This document shows positions 10,714 to 21,677 of a stretch of DNA of 64,000 nt, piece after piece. The first letter of the stretch is position 1; each line of letters opens with the position of its first letter. The notes below the pieces were generated by a model. It worked only from the letters and a program-made list of their open reading frames with translations. It did not search any database and was not told the DNA's origin. Location of the stretch: NCBI GenBank assembly GCA_023935145.1, contig CM043698.1:76278501-76342500 (forward strand), read 5' to 3'. The stretch is from Bretschneidera sinensis (taxonomy: Eukaryota; Streptophyta; Magnoliopsida; Brassicales; Akaniaceae). Made by a program: the position numbers and the translations under genes.

Positions 10714-11325
10714 ATGGCCTTTGACAATCTTGTCACCCTATATATACCAAAGATATATCTAGCAGTATTACTAAAAATGACAAAAAAATATCTTTATTTT
10801 ACATTTTCTTCCCTTAACAATTTGCCCTCCGACAATATTGTCACCCTATATACACCCAATATATATCTAGCAATATTACTAAAAATGACAAAAATATCTT
10901 TATTTTACATTTTCTTACCTTTTCTAATTTATTAATTTTCAAATAATATTGCTACTAGAAATGACAAAAAAGTCTTTATTTTACATTTTCTTTTCTTAAC
11001 AATTTGCACTATGACAATATTGTCACCCTATATACACCCAGGATATATATAACAATATTACTAAAAATGAAAAAAATATTTTTATTTTATATTTTCTTCT
11101 CTTTTCTAGTTTATAAATTTTCAAATAATATTGCTACTAAAAGTGAGTAAAAAGAACTTTCTTTTACATTTTCTTCCCTTAACAATTTACACTAACAATA
11201 TTGTCACCCTATATACACCCAAGATATATCTGGAAATATTACTAAAATGAAAAAAATATCTTTATTTTACATTTTCTTCCCTTTTCAAGTTTAACAATTT
11301 TCAAATAATATTTCAATATATATGA
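10714..11325. repeat. AT-rich minisatellite upstream of peptide copy B
   Basis: Same alternating sub-units as in copy A, ending about 180 bp before the peptide start codon. The (AT)n tail is almost absent here. Confidence 0.75.
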
Positions 11326-11508
11326 TATTAGAAAATAACGCTTCGACAAAATCTGCATCCTTAGATTAATTTGATAGTATTAAAATACCAAGTCTTTTTT
11401 TTAGTTTCTCAAGACTTAACATCCTAATATATCTATAAAGTCCAAGCGAGCTCAACTTCTAAAATTCAAATCAAAGAGTTAGTATTGTTATCACAAGTAT
11501 TTAGAACC

Positions 11509-11552
11509 ATGGAAGCTTCATTCAAACTGACCTTTTTGGTTGCCCTTATTCT

Positions 11553-11605
<53 letters not shown>

Positions 11606-12123
11606 ATATATATTCTTATAAATCCAAATTTTTCAGGCGGGTCCATGGATAATTCTAAAGAAATTTGTTAGTTATTTGGAGTGAAAAAATTCTTTTTAGC
11701 ACTTTTTCATGTCACTTATCAATCTCTGATATGAGTAAGATGTTCGTTTCTTTGTAATGATTGAACTTTTGAAAATTTAGTTGGTTGATTTTTAAGCCAT
11801 GACAAATTTTATTATATTTCAACCTGTGCATAATACAGTTCTCTACAAGTATATGTATTATGCATTTTTACATATACGTATGTATATACACATGGTACTT
11901 GTTCGTATATTTTTAATTTATAATTGTTATTCATAAGTAGCTAATGAAACAGCGGTGGCTGTCAGGTGTACTATTCTCAACTCTATCGAAAATTGAAGCT
12001 AGAAAGATGATTCATTATTCTTCCGATGATGGCTGTAAAAGACCTTACATACCGTCGCCTATTGCTTATTGTGCTCACCCTCAAGGTATTTGTATACGCG
12101 TGCCAGCAAAAAATCCCAACTGA
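11509..12123 (+). pseudogene. Defensin-like/NCR-like secreted peptide, copy B (decayed)
   Basis: Exon 1 starts at 11509 with MEASFKLTFLVALIL. The stretch that holds the splice donor in the other copies (CATGTTCGTTT) is deleted; the sequence passes straight into (TC)n. Exon 2 (11966-12123, after CTGTCAG) is open to a TGA and reads VLFSTLSKIEARKMI then the mature part, but three family cysteines are replaced: C1 by Tyr, C3 by Tyr and C6 by Arg. Loss of donor plus half of the disulphide framework makes a functional product very unlikely. Confidence 0.7.
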
Positions 12124-13107
12124 AGCCAATCTCGATACAATTCGCCTTTTTTGATGCAATCATGCAACATATGCCATACAAGTAGAAGTTCATGAAATAA
12201 GCATATGCATCCTAAGTGATTATGTTGTTTTCTATGTGTCCTTTGGTTTTGTTTATTTTCAATCTTTTATGTCTTAAATAATAATCAGAAGCTTAAATTG
12301 TTTGAGTAAAACTATTTAAGTTTGAGTCCTCTCGCCATATGTGAAAGTGCTCACATAATGTTTGATAGGGACTCTATTCTCTCCTTCTAAATGTTTTTTT
12401 ATATAAAAAAATAAATGAGTGCCTAAATCGCCTTAAAGTGCAACTTATATGAAATAATAATATTCTTTATTACAGTGATGAATTCTAATATACCCATATT
12501 CCCTCCCAACATATACAACTCTTTTTGTCCATAAAGAAATTGTTGACCTAAAGATTCGACCTCGAGATTTCAAAGCACCCAAATCTCAAAGACTAGGGTA
12601 GAAACCAAAGAACCTAAGGCAGCGGGTAAATAATAATGGTTAACTTGTGATTAAATGGGTTTGACACTAACAAATCATAAAATGGAACTTGCCAGCATCT
12701 TTCTCAATTAGATCACTTCAAAGTAACGGAGAACAATTGATCTTTTGTGAAATCTACTTTGGCCAATTAAGCTTAGAGTGAATTCCACATCAAGGTGCAT
12801 ACAATGCTGAGTTAGAGCCTAAATATCTATTTATGAAGAATTTTACATAGTTTATACAGAGTATCATTCTTTAATTTACATGCAAAAATGCTAAACACAA
12901 ATGAAGATCATAAATCAGGATGACGACATTCAATATCTTTTTTCCAACACTATAATTTACTGTTTCTTTTCGTTGCTGGGATCAGGAAAAACATGTTGGA
13001 CAACTTTAAAAACTACTACTACTTGATATGTTACTATGAAGAACCGATTGATACTTTACTATTTTAGCATTATTTAAAGAGCACAGCTAAAGATCAGTGA
13101 AACATTA
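12124..13107. other. Spacer between peptide copy B and orphan FBPase exon
   Basis: AT-rich sequence homologous to 5795-6697. No coding sequence seen. Confidence 0.6.
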
Positions 13108-13507
13108 AACTTCATAATCAGGATTTACTTTCTATTGAACATCTCCATAATTGTCTAACTCTTTCACTTCCTCCAAACTACTAAGAAATAGTGGTAGTCT
13201 CTGGTGCAGCTTGACCGATTGAAGGGAAAGAATCCTACGTTTACCAACTGAACCTTTGCCTGCACCTTGCTCCACGAGAAAACTTAGAAGATTTGTCTCA
13301 TACACCAGACGAAGATGATCTCTTGTATTTATTGCCACTCCACCATACAATAAGAGTGCGATGCAAATTAGAAACCAAAGAGCATATATAACGTGCATAA
13401 TATTTCTTAGGGTATTTGCCTTTGCCTTGTTATATAGTGCCAATATATTGTTTTAGACGTTCAAGCCAATCAAAATATTGTGCATCATTTATTGAATAGA
13501 TTTGGCC
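13108..13507 (-). pseudogene. Orphan FBPase last exon, copy B
   Basis: Minus-strand reading gives LLYGGVAINTRDHLRLVYETN, SFLVEQGAGKG, KRRILSLQSVKLHQRL and SSLEEVKEL, followed by a nonsense codon and VNPDYEV. The upstream half is shifted out of frame and the splice acceptor is altered. Same origin as copy A. Confidence 0.85.
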
Positions 13508-13559
13508 TGGAAAAAAAAAAGAGCAGCCATCAAAACTGAGACTTAGTCAAACTTGTTAA

Positions 13560-14170
13560 GTGAGTTCTCAAGACTTAGTAAAACCATTCTCTATGTCTGA
13601 TATTTGCGAATACTTATAGCTATCGAATAGTTGTGAGTGAAAAGAACTATTAGATAATGGTCAATTGGAATCCACATATACCGAAGAGCACACTGCAAAT
13701 GACTAGCTATGGAGGCTGAGTTTATAACCTATTTTGCTACAGTGCAAGAGGTAGTATAACTTACGAGTTTTTTAGAAAAAGCATAGCGTTGTTGCTAATA
13801 TATTGGATTTAATGACAATCAACTTTGATAGTCAAGTTGATATTGTCTAGATGTGGAATTCCTAATATCTTGGTGCGACATAGTACATTGATTATAAGAA
13901 TAACTTCCATTGGACACAGTAACGATTAAAAGAATGTGATCTAATAGTACATATTTGTGTAATAGATAATTGAGCTAAATTTATCCATAGAGAATGGTTT
14001 TGTCTTACATTGAAATCTCTAAATATGCGTATTGATTAAATAAATTTATATGTACTGGTATATTATTGAACTTGGGGTTCATTCCATGTATCTTTTTGGC
14101 ATGTTAGATGTCTTAAACATGTTGACACTAGCACAAACACACACATATGGAAGTATGTCACTAGGAAAAA
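13560..14170 (+). pseudogene. Ty1-copia pol debris and LTR start, copy B (shortened)
   Basis: Retains only the RNase H-like part (GCAAGAGGTAGTATAACTTA...) and the LTR-type start TGTTGACACTAGCAC at about 14117. The RT part present in A, C and D is missing. Confidence 0.55.
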
Positions 14171-14539
14171 ATGTTAGCTCTCTCACACGAACGATCGCTT
14201 CACGCTCTGAGATAGGGAGCTAAGCTAAGACTTAGTATAATGTTTTTGGGCGCTAATGAGAGTGAGCCGAGTATATAGTGATTGTGAATTCATAATAAGT
14301 ATACCTTGTTACAAGTCACCATGACAAGAGTCAAGATGAGGTCTTGAGTTGAAGCTTAAAGCTTAGACCGATCATGATCATCCCACGATTAGTAAAACCT
14401 TAGAGGAAAGTGAGTAAGTGAACCCTTACGTCCTCACTGTGTGAGACCGTAAACGTTTACATAAATTAAAAGCCTTAGTTAGTGCCTTATGTGACTTTTG
14501 ACAATGTTCTCAAAGGGATAAGCTAATGTTTGCTACTTT

Positions 14540-15300
14540 AGCATGTTTTCAACGATGATGAAATAATTAACCTTATGTGGCATGTCTAGGAAAGAAATTA
14601 GTATGAAACGGAGAGGCATGAGTGTAGAAGAAAGTCTAGTATAGCTTTAGATGGGTTAGGTATGCTAAGACTGATATAATAAAATAAGTTTGGGGCACAA
14701 CAAGGCACTTTTCTTATTCAATTTTTATTTAGTGATGAAGCTGTTATGTATTCCTAACATGTGCATTGTATTGAGCTCCCAAGTAGTAGGTGTGCTCACA
14801 AGTCACACGACCCATTTTCCTTTATAAATTTCTCTAAAGGAAATTAATTTTGGGGGTTCTCTCCTAAGATCCAAATAGGAGATGTTAGAAATCAAAGTTG
14901 AGTCAGGCGCTCATTATGGGTTGCTTGACTCACCTAAAATCCATTAGGATTTGAAATGAGTAAAAGATAGGAATGGTTTTTGCGAAGTTAAGAAACTTCT
15001 CCTAACTCCCCTTCACCAATGCCTCCTTATTTCTAAATAGGACAAGCTACTAATATGCATGTCCTGTACGGAAAAAAAAAAAAAAAAAAAAAGGCAGATT
15101 TGAGGCTTGTTATACAACAACACTATTATTGAGAGAGAACACATCAATCATTTCCCAAAGAGAAACACAAGGTTCTTGAGATGTGGAAACGTGTGTATCT
15201 TCCTTAAATGTGATTATACATCTCACCACTGGCTAGTTAGAAGTGTAGAAAACTGGAGAAGAGTTCAAATACGAGAAGATTTCGGGTCGGATTAGTAAAA
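14540..15300. repeat. LTR-like non-coding block in copy B
   Basis: Contains GAGATGTTAGAAATCAAAGT, an AACTTCTCCTAACTCCCCTTC stretch and a poly-A run at 15071-15091. Homologous to 29230-30130 in copy C and absent from A and D. Looks like an LTR or leader of a retrotransposon. 14171-14539 corresponds to the non-coding segment 8521-9089 of copy A. Confidence 0.45.
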
Positions 15301-15450
15301 CGTAGAATCCACTATGTAATTTCTTTGTTGAAGATAGAATAAATCATTATCTTCTACTAAAATCAAAGTTTGATAGGATTTAAGAGTATGTTTATCCAAA
15401 TAAGGAAAACAAACATACAAGGGTAATGTTATCAAATAATAGAAAATATT

Positions 15451-15588
15451 ATGGCCTCTAACAATCTTGTCACCCTATATACACCGAAGATATATCTTGC
15501 AATATTACTAAAAATGACAACAAAAAAACTTTATTTTACATTTTCATCCCTTAATAATTTGCACTCGGACAATGTTATCACCCTATAT
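15451..15588. repeat. AT-rich minisatellite of copy C, left part
   Basis: Opening of the copy C minisatellite, cut by the CACTA insertion after CACCCTATAT. The last three bases (15586-15588, TAT) are the left target-site duplication. Confidence 0.75.
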
Positions 15589-15601
15589 CACTACAAGATA
15601 A
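15589..15601 (+). repeat. CACTA left terminal inverted repeat
   Basis: CACTACAAGATAA, 13 bp, exact inverse of the right end. Confidence 0.95.
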
Positions 15602-15607
15602 TTGACT

Positions 15608-15830
15608 TTTGCCGGCGCTTAATTTCGGGCGCTTGACAATAGCACCGCAATATTCAAAGAACATATTACAGTGCTTCAAAACGCAGTTATATTCGAATCT
15701 GATTACATATTTTGGCGCTTTGAAGCGACAGAATATGACGATTAGCATACACCGACGCTTTGAAGAGTCGAAATATGACCAGGAGCATATTCCGGCGCTT
15801 TAAAGCGCCGACATATGCTAAAAATTTCAC
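15608..15830. promoter_or_regulatory. CACTA left subterminal repeats
   Basis: Multiple copies, in both orientations, of a GGCGCTTTGAAGCG-like motif, including the perfect 18-bp palindrome CGGCGCTTTAAAGCGCCG at 15793-15810. Such subterminal arrays are the known binding sites of the TNPA-type protein in En/Spm; binding here is inferred. Confidence 0.75.
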
Positions 15831-15865
15831 ATATAAAAGGTAGCTGCAGTGATTTCCCCCAAATT

Positions 15866-16155
15866 TTTTCCTCTGCTCCCACTATACTGCGCCACCGTCC
15901 ATTCCATGAAGAACCACGAAACCTTGCCGAGATCACGGTCGGCTTTCTCATATCCAACGTCAGTTTCTTCCTCAACCCTTTCGACTAGACCCTGTAGCTC
16001 AACCATGTCCTTTTTCTCTGCTCCCACTCTACCGCGCCACCGTCCGTTCCGTGAAGAACCACGAACCCTTGTCGGGATCGCGGCCAGCTTTCTCCTATCC
16101 AACGTCAGTTTCTTCCTCAACCCTTCCGACCCGACCCTCCAGCTCAACCACGTTC
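15866..16155 (+). repeat. 145-bp tandem duplication in the CACTA 5' region
   Basis: CTCTGCTCCCACTATACTGC at 15871 recurs as CTCTGCTCCCACTCTACCGC at 16016, and similarity continues through GAAGAACCACGAA and CCAACGTCAGTTTCTTCCTC. The duplicated stretch is GC-richer than its surroundings and could be promoter or first exon of the transposase. ORFs over it are on both strands and unconvincing. 16156-16489 shows nothing recognisable. Confidence 0.7.
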
Positions 16156-16489
16156 GGGTCAAGTTATCCCCGAAACTCATCCACGGCCTCTCTTTCTGTC
16201 TCACCATCAAGGACTGTTGTTCTTCAAAATTCCTCTTCAGGTACCTTTTCTTGTTTAATGCTACTAATTGGTGTTTGTTTATGATATATTATTAAACTTC
16301 AATTTTTAAAATAAAAATTTCATTCAATGATGCTTTAGCATAAGAACGATTACCAGTGAACCTGGGAATTTGGTTTGGTAAACTAAAACTGGTATTTTAG
16401 CATTTAAATGTTTATGTTAGGTTGATTTTTGTGATGCCTTTTAAGTTGAATTTATTTGATTTTTGGTTTTAACAAAAAATTTTGTTTGA

Positions 16490-17211
16490 TTACATCGGGT
16501 TTTGGGTTTCTTGGGAATTTTCGTCCCTGGTGTGTGAAGGAAGAGGTGGTGGGTTTGGTCTTGATGTGCTTGCTTCTAGACACAGTGGTGTCTCAAAATT
16601 TTCTAGATGAAAGGGTTGAAGATAAGGGTTAGTGGTTGTACTAGAGGTTGGTTGGATTATGTAGTTGTTCATTTCTGTTTCTTGAATTGATTGTGATTGG
16701 TTAGAAAGGGTGGTAGGAGTTTTAATTTCTGGGTGTTTGGGAGAAAATTTCATGGCCAGAGAAAAGTTTTGTAGGCAAGGAGAAAAGGGTTCTGTTATTT
16801 GTGTTTGGTCTTGTGACAGCCTTAAATTAGTACCAATTTGTCTGTGATTGTTTCGTTGTCTGCACTGACTGTAAGTGTAGGAACAGGATCAAGATTCTCT
16901 GCCTCCATTTTCTGTGCAATTACCTTACTTTCTTGACTGTTCTCTGCTAGCATTTCTTGTTTCATATTCATGAATGTTGAGAATTGTTGAGTGTTCCTCT
17001 GTGTTTCTTGAATTTCTAGTTCTTGTGGCATTACAATACTTCTTTGTGAATTGGGATCTAAGGATGCCATGATAATCTTGAGGGAGTTCTGCAGTGCCTC
17101 TAAATTCTTTTTCGTTTCTGTCCTAAACTCAGCTCGATCATGTTTCAGTGCATTAATCTCATGTTTTTGCCTAAGTTGTCCTTGCTGTAATTGCTTGATA
17201 GACTCATCCAC
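16490..17211 (-). pseudogene. Gypsy-like gag fragment inside the CACTA element
   Basis: Minus-strand frame 17211-16822 (129 codons) is a coiled-coil-like region starting MDESIKQLQQGQLRQKHEIN. A second frame, 16753-16490, is Pro/Ser/Thr-rich (QSIQETEMNNY, NPPPLPSHTRDEN). The pair resembles the N-terminal half of gag in Reina-type elements. A degraded initiator-Met-type site (TTGGTATCC) lies at about 17345-17355, the position expected for the primer site of a minus element. Either a nested insertion or a captured fragment; no LTR was identified. Confidence 0.45.
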
Positions 17212-17465
17212 TTTGGACCATTTTTTCCTTCTGCCATCTATACTTGTTGTTAGACTGAATGGTTGAAAATAGAGTTAAAACTTGAAGAAAAAAATGATGA
17301 TGAATGAGAAGAATTGGAAGGGTGAATGAAAGCTGCAATGTTAGGATACCAATTTTAGGAATGAAAATAAGAGGAGAAAATAATTCTTGTTAACTTTTGC
17401 CAAAAATATTACAATACTGACTTGATTAACATTGTTTTAGGAAAGTCTATTAGTGTCATCTAAAA

Positions 17466-20400
17466 ATGGATAAAAGTTGGATAGATAAACCGAGGTCGAG
17501 TAAAGCCTATATGGATGGTATTACAAACTTCATTAAATTTGCGTGTCAGAAAGCTTGTGCTCGTGGTAGTATTGTTTGTCCATGTAGGAGATGTGGTAAT
17601 TGTTATTCATTCGAACCAGAAATTGTTCAGGAGCATCTATTGTATAATAGGTTTAGTCCAGGTTACACCGAGTAGGTTTTTCATGGGGAAAAAGTCTCTC
17701 GTATAGACCACCCTCACACTAGTTCACAGCCCACTAGTGTTCCAGGTGGCTTCATGGGACGAGATGACGTGTTGGGTTTGCTCCGAGGTGCCTTCCAGGT
17801 TACTTGTGAAAACTTAAACAATGAACCGTTAAGTTTAAGAATCGAAGTGGGATCTTCAAATGAGCATGGTGAAGAGCAACAGGCTCATTGTGGGGTTGAG
17901 TTCAATAATTGTGGTCATCCTTCACACGTCGAACATCCAGTTCGTTCTGCTAATGATGAGACGACTCAGTATCATAACTTGATGAAAGATTACAATACTG
18001 AACTTTATCTGGGTTGTCAGAATTTCATAAAGTTAAGTTTCATGTTATATTTACTACACCTCAAATGTTTGAATGGGTGGTCTGGCAAATCTCTGACTAT
18101 GTTGCTTGAGTTTATCAACATGGCATTTCCGATGTGTGCACCATTGCCATCAAATTATTATGAAGCCATGAAGATTATCAAAGGATTGGGTCTTGGGTAT
18201 GAGAAGATTCATGTTTGTCCTAATGACAGCACACTGTATTGGGGTGAGCATTTGAATGATGAATTTTGTCGTGCGTGTGGCGTGGCATGGTGGGTCAAAA
18301 ACACAGTTGATGATGAGGATCCGTTGAATGAGATGGATAGTCAATCGAAAAAGAAAAATCCAGCTAAGTTATTGCGTTATTTTTCGCTAATACCGAGATT
18401 GAAGATGATATATATGTCATCTAAAACGGCTTCGTTGATGAAATGGCATGACAAGGATCGGACAAAGGATGGGATTTTAAGACACCCTGCGGATGGATTA
18501 GCCTGGAATGAATTGGATAGATTGTATCCCGATTTTGCAGCTGATCCTCGGAGTGTTAGGCTTGGCTTAGCTAGTGACGGGTTCAATCCTTTTCGAACAA
18601 TGAGTTCAACCTATAGCACATAGCCCGTTCTTTTGGTCCCATACAACTTGCCACCGTGGCTTTGCATGAAGCAAACCTCCTTCATCCTTTCAATGGTCAT
18701 TCCTGGTGAGAGAAGCCCTGGTAATGATATTGATATCTTTTTGTAGCCTCTAATTGAAGAGTTGAAACAATTATGGGATGGTGTTGATGCGTTTGATGCT
18801 TCCACCAATCAAAGCTTTAAGCTTCGCGCTTCTCTTCTTTGGACCATTAATGATTTTCCAGCCTATGCAAACTTATCTGGTTAGAGCACCAAGTGGCGGG
18901 TTGCTTGTCCATGTTGTGGGGAATCTACGCATTCTGTATGGTTAAAGCACGGGGGAAAGTTTTGCTATATGGGTCATCGTCGATGGTTAGCAGAAAACCA
19001 TGAGTTCCATTTTCAAAAGGATCAGTTTGATGGCACCATAGAGTTGGGATTTGCTCCTGTTCCACCGTCTGGGCATGATGTTTTAAGACAACTAGAGGGT
19101 GGAAACTATAGCTATGGTAAAACTTCGAAGCTTTCTAAGAAGAGGGCAAGAAAGGATGTTGGTGCCTCTACGGGGCAAGTGCTAGTGGATGAAGTTGATA
19201 ACCTTTTTGAGGGTGTGGACGATTTTCTTGAAAATATTGATAATGAGGATATTCCCATGGATGAAGGAGTTGTAGATACGGTGTGGAAAAAAAGAAGCAT
19301 TTTTTTTGAGTTACCATATTGGAAAGACAATCTATTACGTCATAATTTAGATGTGATGCATATAGAGAAGAATATATGTGATAATTTAATTGGAGCAATA
19401 TTGAATATAGATGGTAAGACTAAAGATAATAAGAAGGCATGCCGCGATCTCGAGGAAATTGGTATTAGGAAAGACCTCTATTTAGTTGTTCTTCCTAATG
19501 GAAAAGATCACTCGCCTCTAGCATGCTACACTATGTCCACGAAGGAGAAGCAGAATTTCTTGACAGTTTTGGCAAATCCTAAAGTTCCTGATGGGTATGC
19601 ATCAAACATCTCGAGATGTGTCAACCTAAAGGATCATAAGCTGTTAAACTTAAAGAGTCATGACGGTCACATATTGATGCAAGAAATCCTTCCGATTGCC
19701 TTAAGAGTATCTTTGCCTAGACATGTTCTAGCAGTTGTGTCTGAGTTATCATCATTTTTCAAAGCTTTATGCTCTAAAGCCCTTGATCTCCATGAGCTTG
19801 ACTTATTGGAGTCGTGTGTTGCTTTGACACTCTGCCATTTGGAGAAAATATTCCCCCCAGGTTTCTTTACCATTATGTTTCATCTTATCATTCACTTAGC
19901 CTCCGAGGCTAGACTTGGGGGTCCCGTACACTACAGGTGGATGTATCCTGTTGAGAGGTTAGATGTTCAAAGCTATTTTGTGCACTTTGTTTTTTTTTGT
20001 TATATATTGGATCCTTAATTAATCTTTAAATTTTTGGCTTCGCAAGGTATTTAGTGTGCTTGAAATCTTACGTACATAATAGAAGTCGGCCTGAGGAGTC
20101 AATTGCTGAAGGGTACAATGGGGAAGAGTGTCTAACATATTGCTCCCAATACTTCGAAGGTGTAGAGACAAGATTCAACCATCCCCAAAGGAACAATGAT
20201 ACTGTAAATTATCCGGATGAATACATGTTTTCCTCTAGTGGACGGATAATGGGAAAGATTGTGAGTGTTGAGCTTGATGACATGTCATTGGCTCAAGCAC
20301 ATCGTTATGTGTTGCTCCATAATGATAAACTTTCCAACCTTCGTAGGTTAGTATCAATAAAAGAACCTAATATGGTATCATGTGTTTAAATTGAGTTTTT

Positions 20401-21260
20401 ATTACTTGTTGTTAGCACTGTGATGGCTAACAGTTACATAAAAACATTAAATATTGCAACTCATTTTTGGTTGCTCAAAGGCTAACCAACCGTTCCAATC
20501 GACCAATACAAAGTCTCGAAAAAAAGTGGTTGGTTGAGAAATTTCCCTCATGGCTTATGAGGTAGGTTAGGCATAATAACAAGAGTCTTCAATTTCTATA
20601 AGTGTTATAAATAAAACATTGAATGTTGTTGTCTCATATTAATTGTTCGAAAATGTTTAGGTGCCATGGATGGTGAATAACAATTATTCAGATGAACTAA
20701 TTGCCTTTGCTCGAGGTCCGAATAATGCTATTAGGAGATTCAATGGATTCAACATCAACGGCTTTAAATTCCACACAAAGGAACGTGAGAGGTGTAAACG
20801 CTCTCAAAATTCGGGAGTGACGGTTGAAGCGGATGATAAAATGTATTATGGTGTGCTCAACGATATCATCGAGCTGGATTACTATGGGACATTTAAGATT
20901 GTGTTGTTCCGTTGTGATTGGGTGGATATTAATTCACCCAGGGGTTTAAAGAAAGATGCAAGTGGTTGCATTCTTGTGAACTTGAATAGGTTAATACACA
21001 CTGGTAAGTTATTGAAGGATGACCCGTTCGTACTTTCATCTCAAGCGAATCAAGTGTTTTATGTGCAAGACCCAACAATGAAGGAATGGTACCATGTTGT
21101 GATCACGAAGCCAAGGGACCTATATGAAATGGGGGAAAAAAGGCATGAAGAGGATGATGACACTTACAATCAGTGCATGCCTTCTAATGTAGTGGTAGAC
21201 GATCAATTAGATTGTATCTCAACTTGGGCTAGGATGGACATTGATGAAGATACCAACTAA
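17466..21260 (+). pseudogene. TNP2-type CACTA transposase (nonsense-mutated, spliced)
   Basis: The protein would cut and join the element ends. It starts MDKSWIDKPRSSKAYMDGI, a Transposase-associated domain with CPCRRC. The TNP2 core follows: PPWLCMKQ, IPGERSPGNDIDIFL, ACPCCGE, HRRWLAENH and LLRHNLDVMHIEKN. A DUF4218 region (LPIALRVSLPRHV, GPVHYRWMYPVER) continues across an intron 19958-20046 (AG|GTTAGA ... GCAAG|G), giving YPVERYLVCLKSYVHNRSRPEESI. A short exon at about 20481-20561 and a last exon from about 20661 encode a DUF4216 region (SDELIAFARGP, FHTKERER, YYGVLNDIIELDYYG, KPRDLYEM). In-frame stops lie at 17673, 18621, 18752 and 18882, all where the family has Trp or Gln, so this copy is inactive as it stands. 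Confidence 0.9.
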
Positions 21261-21677
21261 TCTTATGTGCATTTCCGTGTAATTATATTTGGATGTGTAT
21301 TTATGTGATGGACGTGTGTGTAAACGAGTTTTGTAAGGTTTTATTTAATCTATCGGGTTACTGTTGCTTTGTATCACACTTAACAAGAGTCCTGAACTTT
21401 TTTGAATACAGTTTGTGGAATGCTACTTTAGACTGTCGTAAATTTCTGTTTTGGTTGTATCATTGATTATTGTTTGTTCTTTAAATCTAATTTGAATCAC
21501 TTATTTGTTCATAACTTCTCAGGTACTCAGAAGTTATTGATTGCTGCATTTGTTGCGACCCCTTGACCATTCCTATCTTTCAGGTGTGGTTCTTCTAATT
21601 CTTGTTAACTTTTAATGTATTTTTGATATTGTGAGATATAATCATTTTAATGTTTTTATCTCTACAGATTGCAAGAT

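Larger units (their letters stand above)
10684..15430 (+). repeat. Tandem segment copy B
   Basis: Second direct repeat, about 4.7 kb, in the same order as copy A: minisatellite, peptide gene, orphan FBPase exon, copia debris, LTR-like block. Boundaries are placed by alignment of the motif around TATGGCCT...CAATCTTGTCACC, which opens each minisatellite. Confidence 0.75.

Noticed and set aside
13132..13443. Independent small gene resembling an enzyme C-terminus
   Set aside because: It is the orphan last exon of FBPase, duplicated without the rest of the gene.
15827..16295. Overlapping ORFs on both strands over the CACTA 5' duplication
   Set aside because: Repetition comes from the 145-bp tandem duplication; no family resemblance and no consistent frame.
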